NCBI GenBank assembly: GCA_030447415.1
Contig: JAUJOZ010000018.1
Location: forward strand, 1 to 64,000
DNA: 64,000 nt
Direction of reading: 5' to 3'
Origin: Thermomicrobiales bacterium
GTDB lineage: Bacteria > Chloroflexota > Chloroflexia > Thermomicrobiales > UBA6265
Part shown: positions 41,962 through 50,683 of the stretch, piece after piece
Layout: every line of letters begins with the position of its first letter
How positions within the stretch are numbered: position 1 is the stretch's first letter
Position numbers and translations under genes: made by a program
The notes under the pieces: model-generated
Told to the model about the DNA's origin: nothing
The model's database searches: none
Seen by the model: only the letters and a program-made list of their open reading frames with translations

Positions 41962-43245
41962 CTAACCCACCGACCGCCGTCCCTTACCTCGCCAAGCCAG
42001 CCACGTCGCGACGGCGGTCAGGGCGGCGAGGACCGGGAAGGGCGCGGCGGTGCCGGCGGCGTCGGCGAGCGCGCCGACGGCGGCCGGCCCGGCGACAAGG
42101 CCGACGTCGCTCGTGAGACGGACCATCCCGACCGCACGCCCACCGCCGCCGCCGAGACGGAGCAGGAGGTCGCCGGCGGCGCTGTTGCCCATCACCTGGC
42201 CGACGGCGTAGAGGGTCATCGGCGCCAGGAGCCAGGGTTCGCTCGGCGCGGCCAGGACGAGCGCGAGACCGACGGCCGTGATCGCAAAGCCGCCCACCAG
42301 CGCTCGGAGTGCCCCTGAGCGACGGATAATGCGACCGGCGGGCACGGCTGCCGAGAGGTGGACGATGTTGACGACGAGCAGCAGGACCCCGATCCGTTGG
42401 GCGTCGGCGTCGAAGGCGTCCGCGGCGTAGAGGGGCAGGGAAACGACCCAGACGCTGTAGTTGCCGTAGACCAGCAGGTTAGCGAGGAGGGCACCGGCGA
42501 GCGCCCGGCGTCCCGGCTTGGCCGCCCCGCTCCCGTCGCCGTCCCGCGCCGAGGCGCGCGAGCCGAGGGCGCGGCCCGCGGCCGGGCGGGTGAGGACCGC
42601 TGCGACGACGAGGGCGGCGGCGAGCCCGGCGCTGAGCCAGAAGACCGCCCGCCAGCCGACCGATCCCGTCAGTGCCCCGCCGCTGACCAGCCCCGCGCTG
42701 CCTCCCACTCCGGCGGCGACGTTGAACGCGGTCATCGCGAAGCCGCCGCCGGGTCGGGCGCGCAGCACCGAGAGGAGGGCCGCGCTCGCCAGCAGGGCAA
42801 CCCCTGTCCCTTGCAGCGCCCGCGCCGGCAGGAGTGAGCCTCCTCCTGTGGCCACCGCTGCCAGGAGCGACCCAGCGACCAAGAGGGTCGCCCCGATCCC
42901 CGCGGTTGGACGCGGACCGACGCGGTCGACGAGGAATGCCGCCGGCAGGTTGCTCAACAGCCGCCCGCCGAAGAAGGCGGCAAAGACGAGTCCGGCGCCG
43001 GTCCCCGAGAGGGCAAGGGAGCGCTGCACGTCCGGCAGTGCTGGGGAGGCGATGTCGACGCACCAGTAGGTGAGGACGATCGTGGCCAGCGCCAGTGGCA
43101 GGCGCAGCCCGTTCGCCCGCCCTCCCTGGTCCTGGTGGGACGCCGGTTCGCCCGAGATGGGGTCGGTCGGGTCGGGTAAGCCGTCGCCGGTCGGGGCCGA
43201 GCTCGGGCTTGCCGGCTGATGGTCCGCGTGCTCGCGCCGCGTCAC
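41962..43245 (-). CDS. MFS transporter (DHA1-like)
   Basis: The carrier of about 427 aa has twelve predicted helices. It begins at LRLPLALATIVLTYWCVDIA and has the FLVDRVGPRPTAGIG loop motif between helices 2 and 3. A second half starts at ANLLVYGNYSVWVVSLPLYA. It resembles drug/sugar-efflux MFS_1 proteins; the substrate is unknown. The start is uncertain: GTG 43245 is used, and the frame stays open further upstream with low-complexity residues. It is a single gene between proline dehydrogenase and the glycosidase locus. Confidence 0.78.
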   Translation of the reverse strand: MTRREHADHQPASPSSAPTGDGLPDPTDPISGEPASHQDQGGRANGLRLPLALATIVLTYWCVDIASPALPDVQRSLALSGTGAGLVFAAFFGGRLLSNLPAAFLVDRVGPRPTAGIGATLLVAGSLLAAVATGGGSLLPARALQGTGVALLASAALLSVLRARPGGGFAMTAFNVAAGVGGSAGLVSGGALTGSVGWRAVFWLSAGLAAALVVAAVLTRPAAGRALGSRASARDGDGSGAAKPGRRALAGALLANLLVYGNYSVWVVSLPLYAADAFDADAQRIGVLLLVVNIVHLSAAVPAGRIIRRSGALRALVGGFAITAVGLALVLAAPSEPWLLAPMTLYAVGQVMGNSAAGDLLLRLGGGGGRAVGMVRLTSDVGLVAGPAAVGALADAAGTAAPFPVLAALTAVATWLAWRGKGRRSVG

Positions 43246-43409
43246 CGGCGACCCAGCCGTACCCACCGTACTGCTCGCTTCCAACGTGCGCCGCCAAGCG
43301 GTCCGGTCTGGGGGGCGACGGTTGACGCCCGACGGTCGAGGGACGATGGCGCGGCCGCGAAGCGACACGGCCAGCCGCTTCCCGATCTTCGGTGCTGGGG
43401 CTGCTTGGG

Positions 43410-44960
43410 TCAAGCGCCGGGGCGGGGGGCTTCCTCGTCGCCGGTTGCGAGCCAGTCGAGGGCGACGGCGGCCGTCCAGGATTGCTCCATCGAGCCGAGG
43501 GGCTCGCCGGTGAAGGGCTCGACGTACTCGGCGAAGCCGATGCTGGCGATCTGGTCGAGCGACGCTTGCCGTAGTCGCGACGCCCGTTCGGTCTCACCGG
43601 CGCGGGTGAGGGCCCACCACAAGAACCAGTTCATGAAGGGCCAGGTCGGGCCGCGCCAGTAGCTGCGGGAGCGGAACCCCGGGTCGTCGGGGCTGGTGCT
43701 CGGAGGCACCGGCCAGCGCAACGCGGGGTGGCCGGTGAAGGCGGGCGAGTCGAAGGTGGCGAGGAGGGCGGCTTGGCGGGCCGGGGTCAACCCGCCGACC
43801 ACCAGTGGCGCAAAGCCGCCGATGGTTTGGGTCACGACCGGTGCGGCGGCCCGCAGGTCGTAATCCATGCAGAGCCCCAGTCGTTCATCCCACTGGGTGT
43901 CAAGCGCCCGCCGGCCGCGGTCGGCCCGATCAGCGATCGTTTGCCGCTCGTCGTCCGGCACCTCAACCACGTCCGCGATCGCCTGCAGCGCCTCGTTGGC
44001 CGCGACCAGGACGCCGCTGAAGAAGACGCCCTTGACGAGGAAGGGGAGCGAGCGGTAGACCGCGGCCTCGTCGTAGCGCGCTCGCTTCAACAGCTCGACC
44101 AGCCAGAGGTAACGGTCGTACTCCGCGTTCGTCGGCCGCTGCGACGGGTCGGCGACGTGCTGGATGTCGAAGCGCGTGTAGGGCGGCAGGTCACCGACCG
44201 TCACCGCCGCCAGGGGCGCATCCCAGGCCGGCGAGTTGTCGGCACCGCTCTCTGGATGGTTGTGACCGCGACCGGGACGCCGCTGAAGAAGACGCCCTTG
44301 ACGAGGAAGAGGGCAGGCGGCCAGACCGCGCTCGTCGTAGCGCGCTCGCAGGAAGCCGCGGACGTCGGCCAGAGGCGGTCTCGTACTCCGCGTGCGCGAT
44401 CTCCCGACGCAGTAGGCGACGATGGATGTGGACCGCGTGTAGGGCGGCAGGTCGCGACCGTGGCCACCGCCGCCAGGCGCATGGTGGCGCCGGCGGGGCG
44501 TTGGGTGACAGGCCGCTCTCCAGCGATGGTAGATCGTGGAAGTAGCCCCTCGGGATGGGACGTTGCCGGGTTAGCGATGCCAGGCACCAGGGCGTGGCCC
44601 AGATCTCACGCGGCGGGCGTCGGCCACCACTGGTGCGCCCTTCGCCTGCGCGATCTCCAGATGCGCCAGTCCGATGGCGTGGAAGGCGCTGTCCCAAGGC
44701 CGCTGGTGTGATGGCGCCGGCGGGGGCGGTTGGGTGACAGCCGCCGACAACCCCAGCGCCGTACCGTCGGGGTAGCTGCCCGTGGCCGCCCGCGCCGCGG
44801 GTTGAAGACGATGTGGGGCACCATGTCGCCGTGGTCATCTGGGCGGCGAAGTTCCTGATGCCGTCGTCTTGGGCGGCACGGCGGATGTCCAGGTTCGTCG
44901 CAGCCAGATGGCGCCGGCGCTGTCCAGCCGGCTCCACTGGTGGGGATAGAGCCGGGGGCG
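43410..44960 (-). pseudogene. GH63-like glycosidase, N-terminal half scrambled
   Basis: The C-terminal about 265 residues read cleanly from TVGDLPPYTRFDIQHVADPS to SYWRGPTWPFMNWFLWWALT, then FTGEPLGSMEQSW. This is the (alpha/alpha)6 barrel of GH63-type enzymes such as mannosylglycerate hydrolase or glucosidases. The N-terminal part exists in fragments: LYPHQWSRLDSAG, LAATNLDIRRAAQDDGIRNF, MVPHIVFNPRRGR and NSPAWDAP. It is broken by many shifts and by a degenerate tandem copy of about 265 bp (44001-44265 resembling 44268-44530). It is the last gene of the amino-sugar ABC operon. Its substrate could be the imported glycoside. Confidence 0.65.
44001..44530. repeat. Degenerate tandem duplication, about 265 bp unit
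   Basis: The stretch beginning GACGCCGCTGAAGAAGACGC occurs near 44010 and again near 44278. Matching landmarks follow in both copies: TCGTCGTAGCGCGCTCG, GTGTAGGGCGGCAGGTC and a closing CCGCTCTC. The second copy has many small deletions. Such an eroded head-to-tail copy inside one gene is unusual and could be an assembly artefact. Confidence 0.65.
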
Positions 44961-46085
44961 GCTCCGGTTCAGCCGCCGAGGGTCGTTGGCACGCTGGGTC
45001 GAGGCGCTGGTCGCCGACGAGGTCAGCAGCAGCGATGGGAGCCGAGGGTCGTTCGACAACCTCGGTCGCAGCCAGACGGGGCCGTCCGGTTGGGCAGGGA
45101 AGTCGGTGCGGGCCTGGATTTTGAGGCGCTGGTCGCCGACGACCGCGGTCAGCAGCAGGTGGGAGCCGAGGGGTTCGACAACCTCGGTGCGGGCCGCGAT
45201 CGCGCCGGCAACCGGGGTCGATTCGGCCTCGATATTCTCGGCGCGGATGCCGATCAAGATGTCGCCGTCCGTGCGGCCGATGGAGAGCGGCACGGTGAAC
45301 TCCTGGTCCCCCAGGTGGACGCTGGAGTGCCCATTGGCGCCGCCGATCCGACCGCGCAGGAAGTTCATCGGCGGGCTGCCGATGAAGCTGCCGACGAACT
45401 GGGTCGCGGGGCGGTCGTAGACCTCCATCGGCGTGCCGATCTGGACGATCCGGCCCTCGCGCATCACGGCGACCCGATCCCCGAGGCTCATCGCCTCGAC
45501 CTGGTCGTGGGTGACGTAGATCGTCGTCGTCTTGAGCTCTGCCACGAGGCGCTTCAACTCCGCCCGGAAGTTGAGGCGCAGCAGGGCGTCGAGGTTGGAG
45601 AGCGGCTCGTCCATGAGCAGGACGGCGGGTTCCATCACGATGGCCCGCGCCACAGCGACCCGCTGTCGCTGGCCGCCGGAGAGTTGGGCGGAGTAGCGCG
45701 CGAGGTAGGGGCTGAGTTGAACCAGTTCGGCGGCGGCCTCGACCCGGCGTGCCACCTCCGGCTTGGCCACCCGCTTCATCCGCAGGCCAAAGGCGATGTT
45801 CTCGAAGACGGTCAGGTGGGGGAAGACGGCGTAACTCTGGAAGACCATCGCGATGTCGCGCTTGCGCGGCGGCAGATCGGTGACGTCGCGGCCGCCGATG
45901 CGGACCCGCCCGCTATCCGGGTACTCCAAGCCGGCAATCATCCGCATCAGGGTCGTCTTGCCGCAGCCGGACGGACCGAGCAGGACCATGAACTCCTGGT
46001 CGGTGACGGTCAGGTCGACGTCGTCGACGGCGCGCGCCTTCTTGTCGAAGATCTTGGTGATGTTCTGGAGGTGGATCTCGGCCAC
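44835..46085 (-). CDS. Sugar ABC transporter ATPase (MsmX/UgpC type)
   Basis: The ATPase of a CUT1-type carbohydrate importer has Walker A GPSGCGKTT (about 38-46), Q-loop VFQSYAVFPH, signature LSGGQRQRVA, Walker B VLLMDEPLSNLD and H-loop YVTHDQ. A C-terminal TOBE/OB regulatory domain starts near residue 235. The ATG at 46085 sits nine bases after the permease stop. The last about 70 residues look wrong. Bases 45001-45066 are an eroded copy of 45123-45198, so the true C-terminus probably ends near VWLRP and the glycosidase should begin here. The partners are the two permeases and the binding protein upstream. Confidence 0.85.
   Translation of the reverse strand: MAEIHLQNITKIFDKKARAVDDVDLTVTDQEFMVLLGPSGCGKTTLMRMIAGLEYPDSGRVRIGGRDVTDLPPRKRDIAMVFQSYAVFPHLTVFENIAFGLRMKRVAKPEVARRVEAAAELVQLSPYLARYSAQLSGGQRQRVAVARAIVMEPAVLLMDEPLSNLDALLRLNFRAELKRLVAELKTTTIYVTHDQVEAMSLGDRVAVMREGRIVQIGTPMEVYDRPATQFVGSFIGSPPMNFLRGRIGGANGHSSVHLGDQEFTVPLSIGRTDGDILIGIRAENIEAESTPVAGAIAARTEVVEPLGSHLLLTAVVGDQRLKIQARTDFPAQPDGPVWLRPRLSNDPRLPSLLLTSSATSASTQRANDPRRLNRSRPRLYPHQWSRLDSAGAIWLRRTWTSAVPPKTTASGTSPPR
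45001..45198. repeat. Eroded duplication at the ATPase/glycosidase junction
   Basis: GAGGCGCTGGTCGCCGACGA begins at about 45001 and again, nearly unchanged, at about 45123. Both are followed by GTCAGCAGCAG and by TTCGACAACCTCGGT. The second copy encodes the real ATPase segment (VEPLGSHLLLTAVVGDQRL) and the first is out of frame. Confidence 0.65.
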
Positions 46086-46094
46086 GAGCTCTCC

Positions 46095-46985
46095 TTACCG
46101 CGAGACGCGGCCCCACAGGCCGAGCAGGTAGCGCCGGATGACGAAGATGAAGACGAGCGACGGGGCGAGCATGAACCAGGCGGCGGCGAAGCGGAACGGG
46201 AGGAGCGAATCGTTGAGGGTCGAGAGGACCAGCGCCGGCAGTGTCCGTTCGCGCAGGGTGAGGATGGACGCCGCGAAGACCTCGTTCCAGGAGAGGACGA
46301 AGGTGAAGATCGAGGCCGCCGCGAGACCGGGCAGCGCCAGCGGCAGGACGACCCGCAGAAACGCGGCGGCGGGCGTACAGCCCAACGTCAGCGCCGCTTC
46401 CTCCAGATCACGGGGGACGCCGACGAAGATGCTGCTCGTGATCAGAACGGTGAAGGGCATCGCGAGGGCGGTGTGCATCAGGGCGACGCTCCAGATGGAA
46501 TCGTAGAGCCCCCACTCGATGAAGGTCACCGCCAGCGGGATCGAGAGGATCACGATGGGAAAGGCGCGGGTCGAGAGGATGGTCAGCCGGTACGTTTCCC
46601 GGCCGCGGAAGGCGAAGCGTGCCACCGCGTAGCCAGCCGGCGCGCCGATGATCGTCGAGAGGACGAGCGTGACCAGCGCCACCAAGACGCTGCGCCACAG
46701 CGAGCCCAACACCCCCTCGGCGTTGATGAAGAAGCGGATCGTCTCGGTCGAGAGGACGCTGGGGATGATGTTCTTCGGATAGTCGTAGACGACGTCCCGC
46801 GGGCTGAAGGCGGTGATGGTGATCAGGTAGAGCGGCAGCAAGACCCACAGTGCGAGCAGGGTCGCGGCGGCGTAGACGAGCCCACGGCCGATCAGGCGCC
46901 GGCGGGCCCGCGCCTGGCGGACCGCCGTGACCGCACCGGCCTCGATCCCCGGCGCCCTTGGCAGCTCGCGGGCGACGCTGGTCAT
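46095..46985 (-). CDS. Sugar ABC transporter permease (MalG/AraQ type)
   Basis: The 296-aa inner-membrane permease has six predicted helices. The CUT1-type EAA loop is VPRDLEEAALTLGCTPAAAF. A basic N-terminus precedes helix 1 (LVYAAATLLALWVLLPLYLI). Its start overlaps the stop of the other permease by four bases, indicating translational coupling. It forms the channel with the partner permease and the ATPase encoded next. The substrate is presumed to be an amino sugar or glycoside from the neighbouring genes. Confidence 0.92.
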   Translation of the reverse strand: MTSVARELPRAPGIEAGAVTAVRQARARRRLIGRGLVYAAATLLALWVLLPLYLITITAFSPRDVVYDYPKNIIPSVLSTETIRFFINAEGVLGSLWRSVLVALVTLVLSTIIGAPAGYAVARFAFRGRETYRLTILSTRAFPIVILSIPLAVTFIEWGLYDSIWSVALMHTALAMPFTVLITSSIFVGVPRDLEEAALTLGCTPAAAFLRVVLPLALPGLAAASIFTFVLSWNEVFAASILTLRERTLPALVLSTLNDSLLPFRFAAAWFMLAPSLVFIFVIRRYLLGLWGRVSR

Positions 46986-47839
46986 CCCATCTGCTCCTCA
47001 CGCGTCGGCAGCAACACCAGGAAGAGGATCGTGCTCAGGACCGAGAGGATCAGGATCAGCGCGGAATAGGCGGCGGCCACGTGGGAGTCCCGGAGCGTGT
47101 AGTACCACCGGTACGCCTCCGAGGCCAGGACCGCCGTCCCGCTGCCGGCCAGCGCCACCACCACCGCGAACGCCTGGAAGGCGAGGATGGTCCGCAGGAT
47201 CAAGGCGACCTGGAGACTCGGGCGAAGCATCGGCAGGATCACCCGGCGGACCTTTTGCCAGAAGGACGCGCCGAAGACGTCGGCCGCCTCGAAGAAGTCC
47301 CGCGGGATGCCTTGCAAGCCGGCGACGAGGATGATCATGATGATCGAGGTCGCCCGCCAGGCCTCGGCCAGAACGATCGTGAAGACGAGCCAGCCCTTTT
47401 CCTGGTAGTTCAAGAAAATGATCTGGCGATCGATGATGCCAAGCCCTTCGAGGAAACTGTTCAGCCACCCCTGCCGGTCGAAGATCGCCAGCCACACGAG
47501 ACCGGCCGCGAGGTCGCTGATGCCGAGCGGGATCGCGTAGACATAGAGCCAGAGCCCCGAGAACTTCAAGCGCGCGTTGACGACGAGCGCCATCGCCAGC
47601 GCCAGGGTGAACTGGACCGGGATGATCAGCACGATCAGGAGCAACGTGGTCGTCAGCGCATCCCGGAACCCGGCGTCGCTGAACATCGTCCGCCAGGACT
47701 CGAGGGTCCAGCTGTTGTTCTCGTCCTGAAAGGCCAAGCCGAAGGCCTGAACCATCGGCGCGGCGAAGAAGATCGCCAGGAACGCGAACGATGGCAGCAG
47801 GAGCGCGTACGGCGCCCAGCCGAGGCGTTGCGCCTTCAT
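46982..47839 (-). CDS. Sugar ABC transporter permease (MalF/UgpA type)
   Basis: The 285-aa permease has six helices, starting APYALLLPSFAFLAIFFAAP. The EAA loop is IPRDFFEAADVFGASFWQKV. The arrangement and length match the first permease of CUT1 importers. It lies 153 bases after the binding-protein gene and overlaps the second permease by four bases. It would form a heterodimeric channel with the product of 46095-46985. Confidence 0.92.
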   Translation of the reverse strand: MKAQRLGWAPYALLLPSFAFLAIFFAAPMVQAFGLAFQDENNSWTLESWRTMFSDAGFRDALTTTLLLIVLIIPVQFTLALAMALVVNARLKFSGLWLYVYAIPLGISDLAAGLVWLAIFDRQGWLNSFLEGLGIIDRQIIFLNYQEKGWLVFTIVLAEAWRATSIIMIILVAGLQGIPRDFFEAADVFGASFWQKVRRVILPMLRPSLQVALILRTILAFQAFAVVVALAGSGTAVLASEAYRWYYTLRDSHVAAAYSALILILSVLSTILFLVLLPTREEQMG

Positions 47840-47926
47840 CGGCGCCCTCCGTGAGTCGAGGAGGCGAGGAGTCGGGAAGAACAGGTTAGGGCGTGGTTGG
47901 TCTGACCGAGGCGCCGTCCCGGCGAC

Positions 47927-47950
47927 GGGGCCGGTTCACGAATCGCCCCT
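47927..47950. repeat. Hairpin, copy 3 of the dispersed GGGCGGTTC family
   Basis: GGGGCCGGTTCACGAATCGCCCC followed by TACGATC is an imperfect version of the hairpins at 22201 and 35889. It lies between the binding-protein and permease genes of the same operon. It may lower expression of the permeases relative to the binding protein, as REP-like hairpins often do. Confidence 0.55.
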
Positions 47951-47992
47951 ACGATCACCCTTCTCCTCGACTCCTTGACTCCTCAACTCCGT

Positions 47993-49390
47993 CTAGCCGA
48001 CCTGGCAGACGCCGTCGCTAGCCGGGTCGGGGGTCCAGCAGGCGGCCCCGGCTGTCTCCAGGACCTGCTGGAGGTTGGCGCCCTCGGTTTCGAGTACCTC
48101 CCGGATGTCGTCGCCGTCGAGGACGATGGCGCGGAAGGCGTTGCGGAAGACGTCGCTGTAGGCGTCGCTCTGCTCGCCCAGGCCGATCGGCAGGACGGAC
48201 GGCAGGGCGGCCTCGTCGGAGGTCGTGGCGGCGATGGCGTCCGCTTCCTTCTGGATGCCGGCCTCGAGATCCGCGGGAATCTCGGCCTCGACGACCGGGA
48301 AGAAGGCGTTCTCTTGGAGCGTCAGGATCTGCGTTTCAGGTCGGGTCAGGTACTCGATGAGGCCGCGGGAGGCTTCCGTGTCCGGCGCGCTGGTGGGGAT
48401 CGCCAGACCGGCCAGGACCGGGAGGAAGCCGAGCCCTTCGGGGCCGCGCGGGGCGGGGAAGGTGATGAAGTCGTCGGGGGTCTCGCGCAGGGCGTTGATC
48501 AGGCGGGCGGTGTGGTCCCAGGCGAGCCAGACTGAACCGGACAGCAGGGGATCGGACATGTTGTTGTAGCCGACCGACTGCGGGTCGGCGAACTCCCAGA
48601 TGCCTTTCAGCCACTCCCACATCGTGACGGCGGCGTCGCTCGTGAAGGTGGTGTTGAGGCCGCCGGTGAAGCTCGGGTAGGCGTAGCCCTGGAGGAAGCG
48701 GTTGAGCAGGCCGTCGTCAGCCGCCGGCAAGCCGAACCGCGGCCCTTCGGCGTCGTTGATGGCCGAAGCCCAGGCGGTCAGTTGGTCGTAGGTGAGCTCG
48801 GTCTGGAGCGCTTCTTCGGTGAGCCCGTCGGGGAGGTGATCGAGAGCCTCGCGCCGGGCGACCATAATGTAGTTCGCCTGCATCCAGGGGATGAGGAATT
48901 GCTGCTCGGTGCCGTACTTGCCGAACTCCAGGTACTCGGCGACGAAGCCGCGGTCGGCGAGTTCCGTTGCCAGATCACTCAGGTCGGTGAGGAGGCCTTC
49001 GGCCGCCAACGCCGCGAAGTCACCGTGCGTGCCGCCGAGGAGACCGACCGTCCCCTCGCCGGCCTCGGACTCAGCGGAGATGCGGTCGAAGAACGGTCCC
49101 GCGTCCTCATGGACGAAGTCGACCTCGCCCTCGAAGTCGGCCAGGATGGTTTCCCGCATCGCCTCCTGTTCGGTGACCTGCGAGAACTGCGTCGAGAGCA
49201 TGACGATCGGCTCGCCGCCCTGGCGGCGCCACGTTGCGCCACGGCCGCGCCCGGCCGGCGCCGCGAAGGCGCCCCGGCTGCCCACAGCGCCGCCGAGCGC
49301 CGCGGCGCCCGCCGCGCCGGCACCCGCCCGGATGAGACCACGTCGGGTGAGCACCCACGCGCGAACGACGTCCTTGTCGCTGCTGCCCAT
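47993..49390 (-). CDS. Tat-exported sugar ABC transporter substrate-binding protein
   Basis: The 465-aa binding protein begins with a twin-arginine signal (T-R16-R17-G-L-I followed by AGAGAAGAAALGGAVG), so it is probably exported folded. The mature part is a type 1 extracellular solute-binding protein: KYGTEQQFLIPWMQANYIMV, LSGSVWLAWDHTARLINALR and FPAPRGPEGLGFLPVLAGLA. Together these fit the CUT1 group. ATG 49390 has AAAGGAGG upstream and a clear promoter. It heads the permease/ATPase operon and follows the kinase gene. The ligand is not known; an amino sugar or its oligomer is inferred. Confidence 0.92.
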   Translation of the reverse strand: MGSSDKDVVRAWVLTRRGLIRAGAGAAGAAALGGAVGSRGAFAAPAGRGRGATWRRQGGEPIVMLSTQFSQVTEQEAMRETILADFEGEVDFVHEDAGPFFDRISAESEAGEGTVGLLGGTHGDFAALAAEGLLTDLSDLATELADRGFVAEYLEFGKYGTEQQFLIPWMQANYIMVARREALDHLPDGLTEEALQTELTYDQLTAWASAINDAEGPRFGLPAADDGLLNRFLQGYAYPSFTGGLNTTFTSDAAVTMWEWLKGIWEFADPQSVGYNNMSDPLLSGSVWLAWDHTARLINALRETPDDFITFPAPRGPEGLGFLPVLAGLAIPTSAPDTEASRGLIEYLTRPETQILTLQENAFFPVVEAEIPADLEAGIQKEADAIAATTSDEAALPSVLPIGLGEQSDAYSDVFRNAFRAIVLDGDDIREVLETEGANLQQVLETAGAACWTPDPASDGVCQVG

Positions 49391-49427
49391 GCCATCCTCC
49401 TTTGGTTGCGTTAGGCCATCGGCGCGC

Positions 49428-49455
49428 AGGATATCCGACCTCGCCCATCTGTCAA
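49428..49455 (-). promoter_or_regulatory. Sigma-70 promoter of the binding-protein gene
   Basis: On the minus strand TTGACA (49455-49450) and TATCCT (49433-49428) are separated by 16 bases. The start of transcription would fall near 49421, about 30 bases before the ATG at 49390. This is the best-matching promoter in the window and lies just downstream of a shared 29-bp repeat. Confidence 0.65.
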
Positions 49456-49474
49456 CACAAGCGGTTCGATGGTT

Positions 49475-49508
49475 TAGGGCGGTGTCAAAGTCAAGGTCAG
49501 GGCGGCGC
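49475..49508. promoter_or_regulatory. Shared 29-bp element upstream of the ABC operon (copy 1)
   Basis: The element begins TAGGGCGGTGTCAAAGTCAA and is identical over 29 bases to 52838-52866. After one mismatch four more bases agree. It lies 84 bases upstream of the binding-protein ATG. The second copy lies 98 bases upstream of the GH4 ATG in the same orientation. A common operator for the two halves of the locus is the simplest explanation; a dispersed repeat or mobile-element end is the alternative. Confidence 0.55.
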
Positions 49509-49673
49509 AGTGGAGTGGGGGCGGAGGGCGCGCGGGGCGGGGGCGCCGCCGTCGCCCAGGGCGTCGGCGATCCGGGTCCGGCGGAGCGCCCGCTGCAGGC
49601 CGAGCAGCCCGTTGCGCCGCGTCGCCCGCGCCCGATCGTCGACGCCAGGCGCTCGTGCGGCGGGCGGGAATGA

Positions 49674-50681
49674 TCAGGTGGCGAAGAACGACGCGGCCGG
49701 AATCGTCGGCACTAGCCGCGTCAGCAGCGCCTCGTCGATCGGGATGCCCGCGATCTCCAGCGCGAGGAAGAGGGCGCCTACGGCCGGCTCGAAGCCGCCC
49801 CGCACGGATCGGGCCGCGGGGGACGCCGTGCGCACGCGCGCGACAACGGCCTCGGCGAGCTGGCACGCCGGATGGCGGAAGACGCCCCCGGTTAGCACCA
49901 GCGTGAACGCCGTGCCGTCGATGCCCACCCGCCGCGCAGCTGCCACCGCGTAGTCCCCCAACACCGTTCCCTGCTCCGCCACGATCCGCCGCGCGACGGC
50001 ATCGCCACCCGCTGCCTCGTCCAGCAGAACGCGCGAGAGCCCGGCGAGGTCGCGCGGGCGAACCACAGCGTCACGGGCCGTGAGCAGATGGAGAGCGTCC
50101 TCGACGCCGCGCCGACCCAAGAACCCGATTACCTGCCCGGTGAGGCTCGTCGGTGGCTCGATCCCGAGCTCGGCGTGCAGCACCGCGCGGAACGTCCGCC
50201 GCGCCAGTTCCTGGCTGCCGTGCGGCTCGGCCCAGAAGCCGGAGTGCCACGCGCGACCGTCCGCCGCGCGGGCGCCGATCGCGATCCCCGTGCCGCACGC
50301 GACGACGACACCGGTGCCGTCCGCCGAGCCGGCGCGGAGCGCGCCGATGGCGTCATTGACGACCCGGACGGTCCGTCCAAAGCCCCGCTCCCCCATCGCG
50401 GCGAGCAGGAAATCGACATCCTCCGGCCAATCCGCGCCGGCCATACTGAACAGACCGACGGTGAGATCATGCCGCCGGACCGCTGCCGCTCCGAGCGCCG
50501 ACTCGACCGCCTCCGCCACCGCGGCGAGGGCGCCGTCGACCCCGTTCTCGCCGTAGACGTCGCCGCAGCCCCCCCGTCCGGCGCCGACGATCGGACCGTC
50601 GGTGCGGGCGACGAGCGCGATCGTCTTCGTGTTCCCCGCGTCGACGCCGAGCACGTAGCCCGCGGATTCCCCGCTCGCCAC
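49674..50681 (-). CDS. BadF/BcrA-type sugar kinase (N-acetylglucosamine kinase-like)
   Basis: The 335-aa ASKHA-fold kinase has the phosphate-1 loop LGVDAGNTKTIALV. VACGTGIAIG forms the phosphate-2 region and LTGGVFRHP the adenosine motif. NAGK relatives phosphorylate N-acetylglucosamine or related amino sugars. GTG 50681 is chosen. Its ribosome site (GGAGGATAG) overlaps the stop codon of nagB directly upstream, indicating coupled translation. With NagB it would channel amino sugar to fructose-6-phosphate. A deacetylase gene is not seen. Confidence 0.85.
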   Translation of the reverse strand: MASGESAGYVLGVDAGNTKTIALVARTDGPIVGAGRGGCGDVYGENGVDGALAAVAEAVESALGAAAVRRHDLTVGLFSMAGADWPEDVDFLLAAMGERGFGRTVRVVNDAIGALRAGSADGTGVVVACGTGIAIGARAADGRAWHSGFWAEPHGSQELARRTFRAVLHAELGIEPPTSLTGQVIGFLGRRGVEDALHLLTARDAVVRPRDLAGLSRVLLDEAAGGDAVARRIVAEQGTVLGDYAVAAARRVGIDGTAFTLVLTGGVFRHPACQLAEAVVARVRTASPAARSVRGGFEPAVGALFLALEIAGIPIDEALLTRLVPTIPAASFFAT

Positions 50682-50683
50682 CG

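Noticed and set aside
44940-47069. A 709-codon + strand frame opposite the ABC transporter genes
   Set aside because: It is antisense to the ATPase and a permease with full family motifs. The charged low-complexity product has no recognisable domain.
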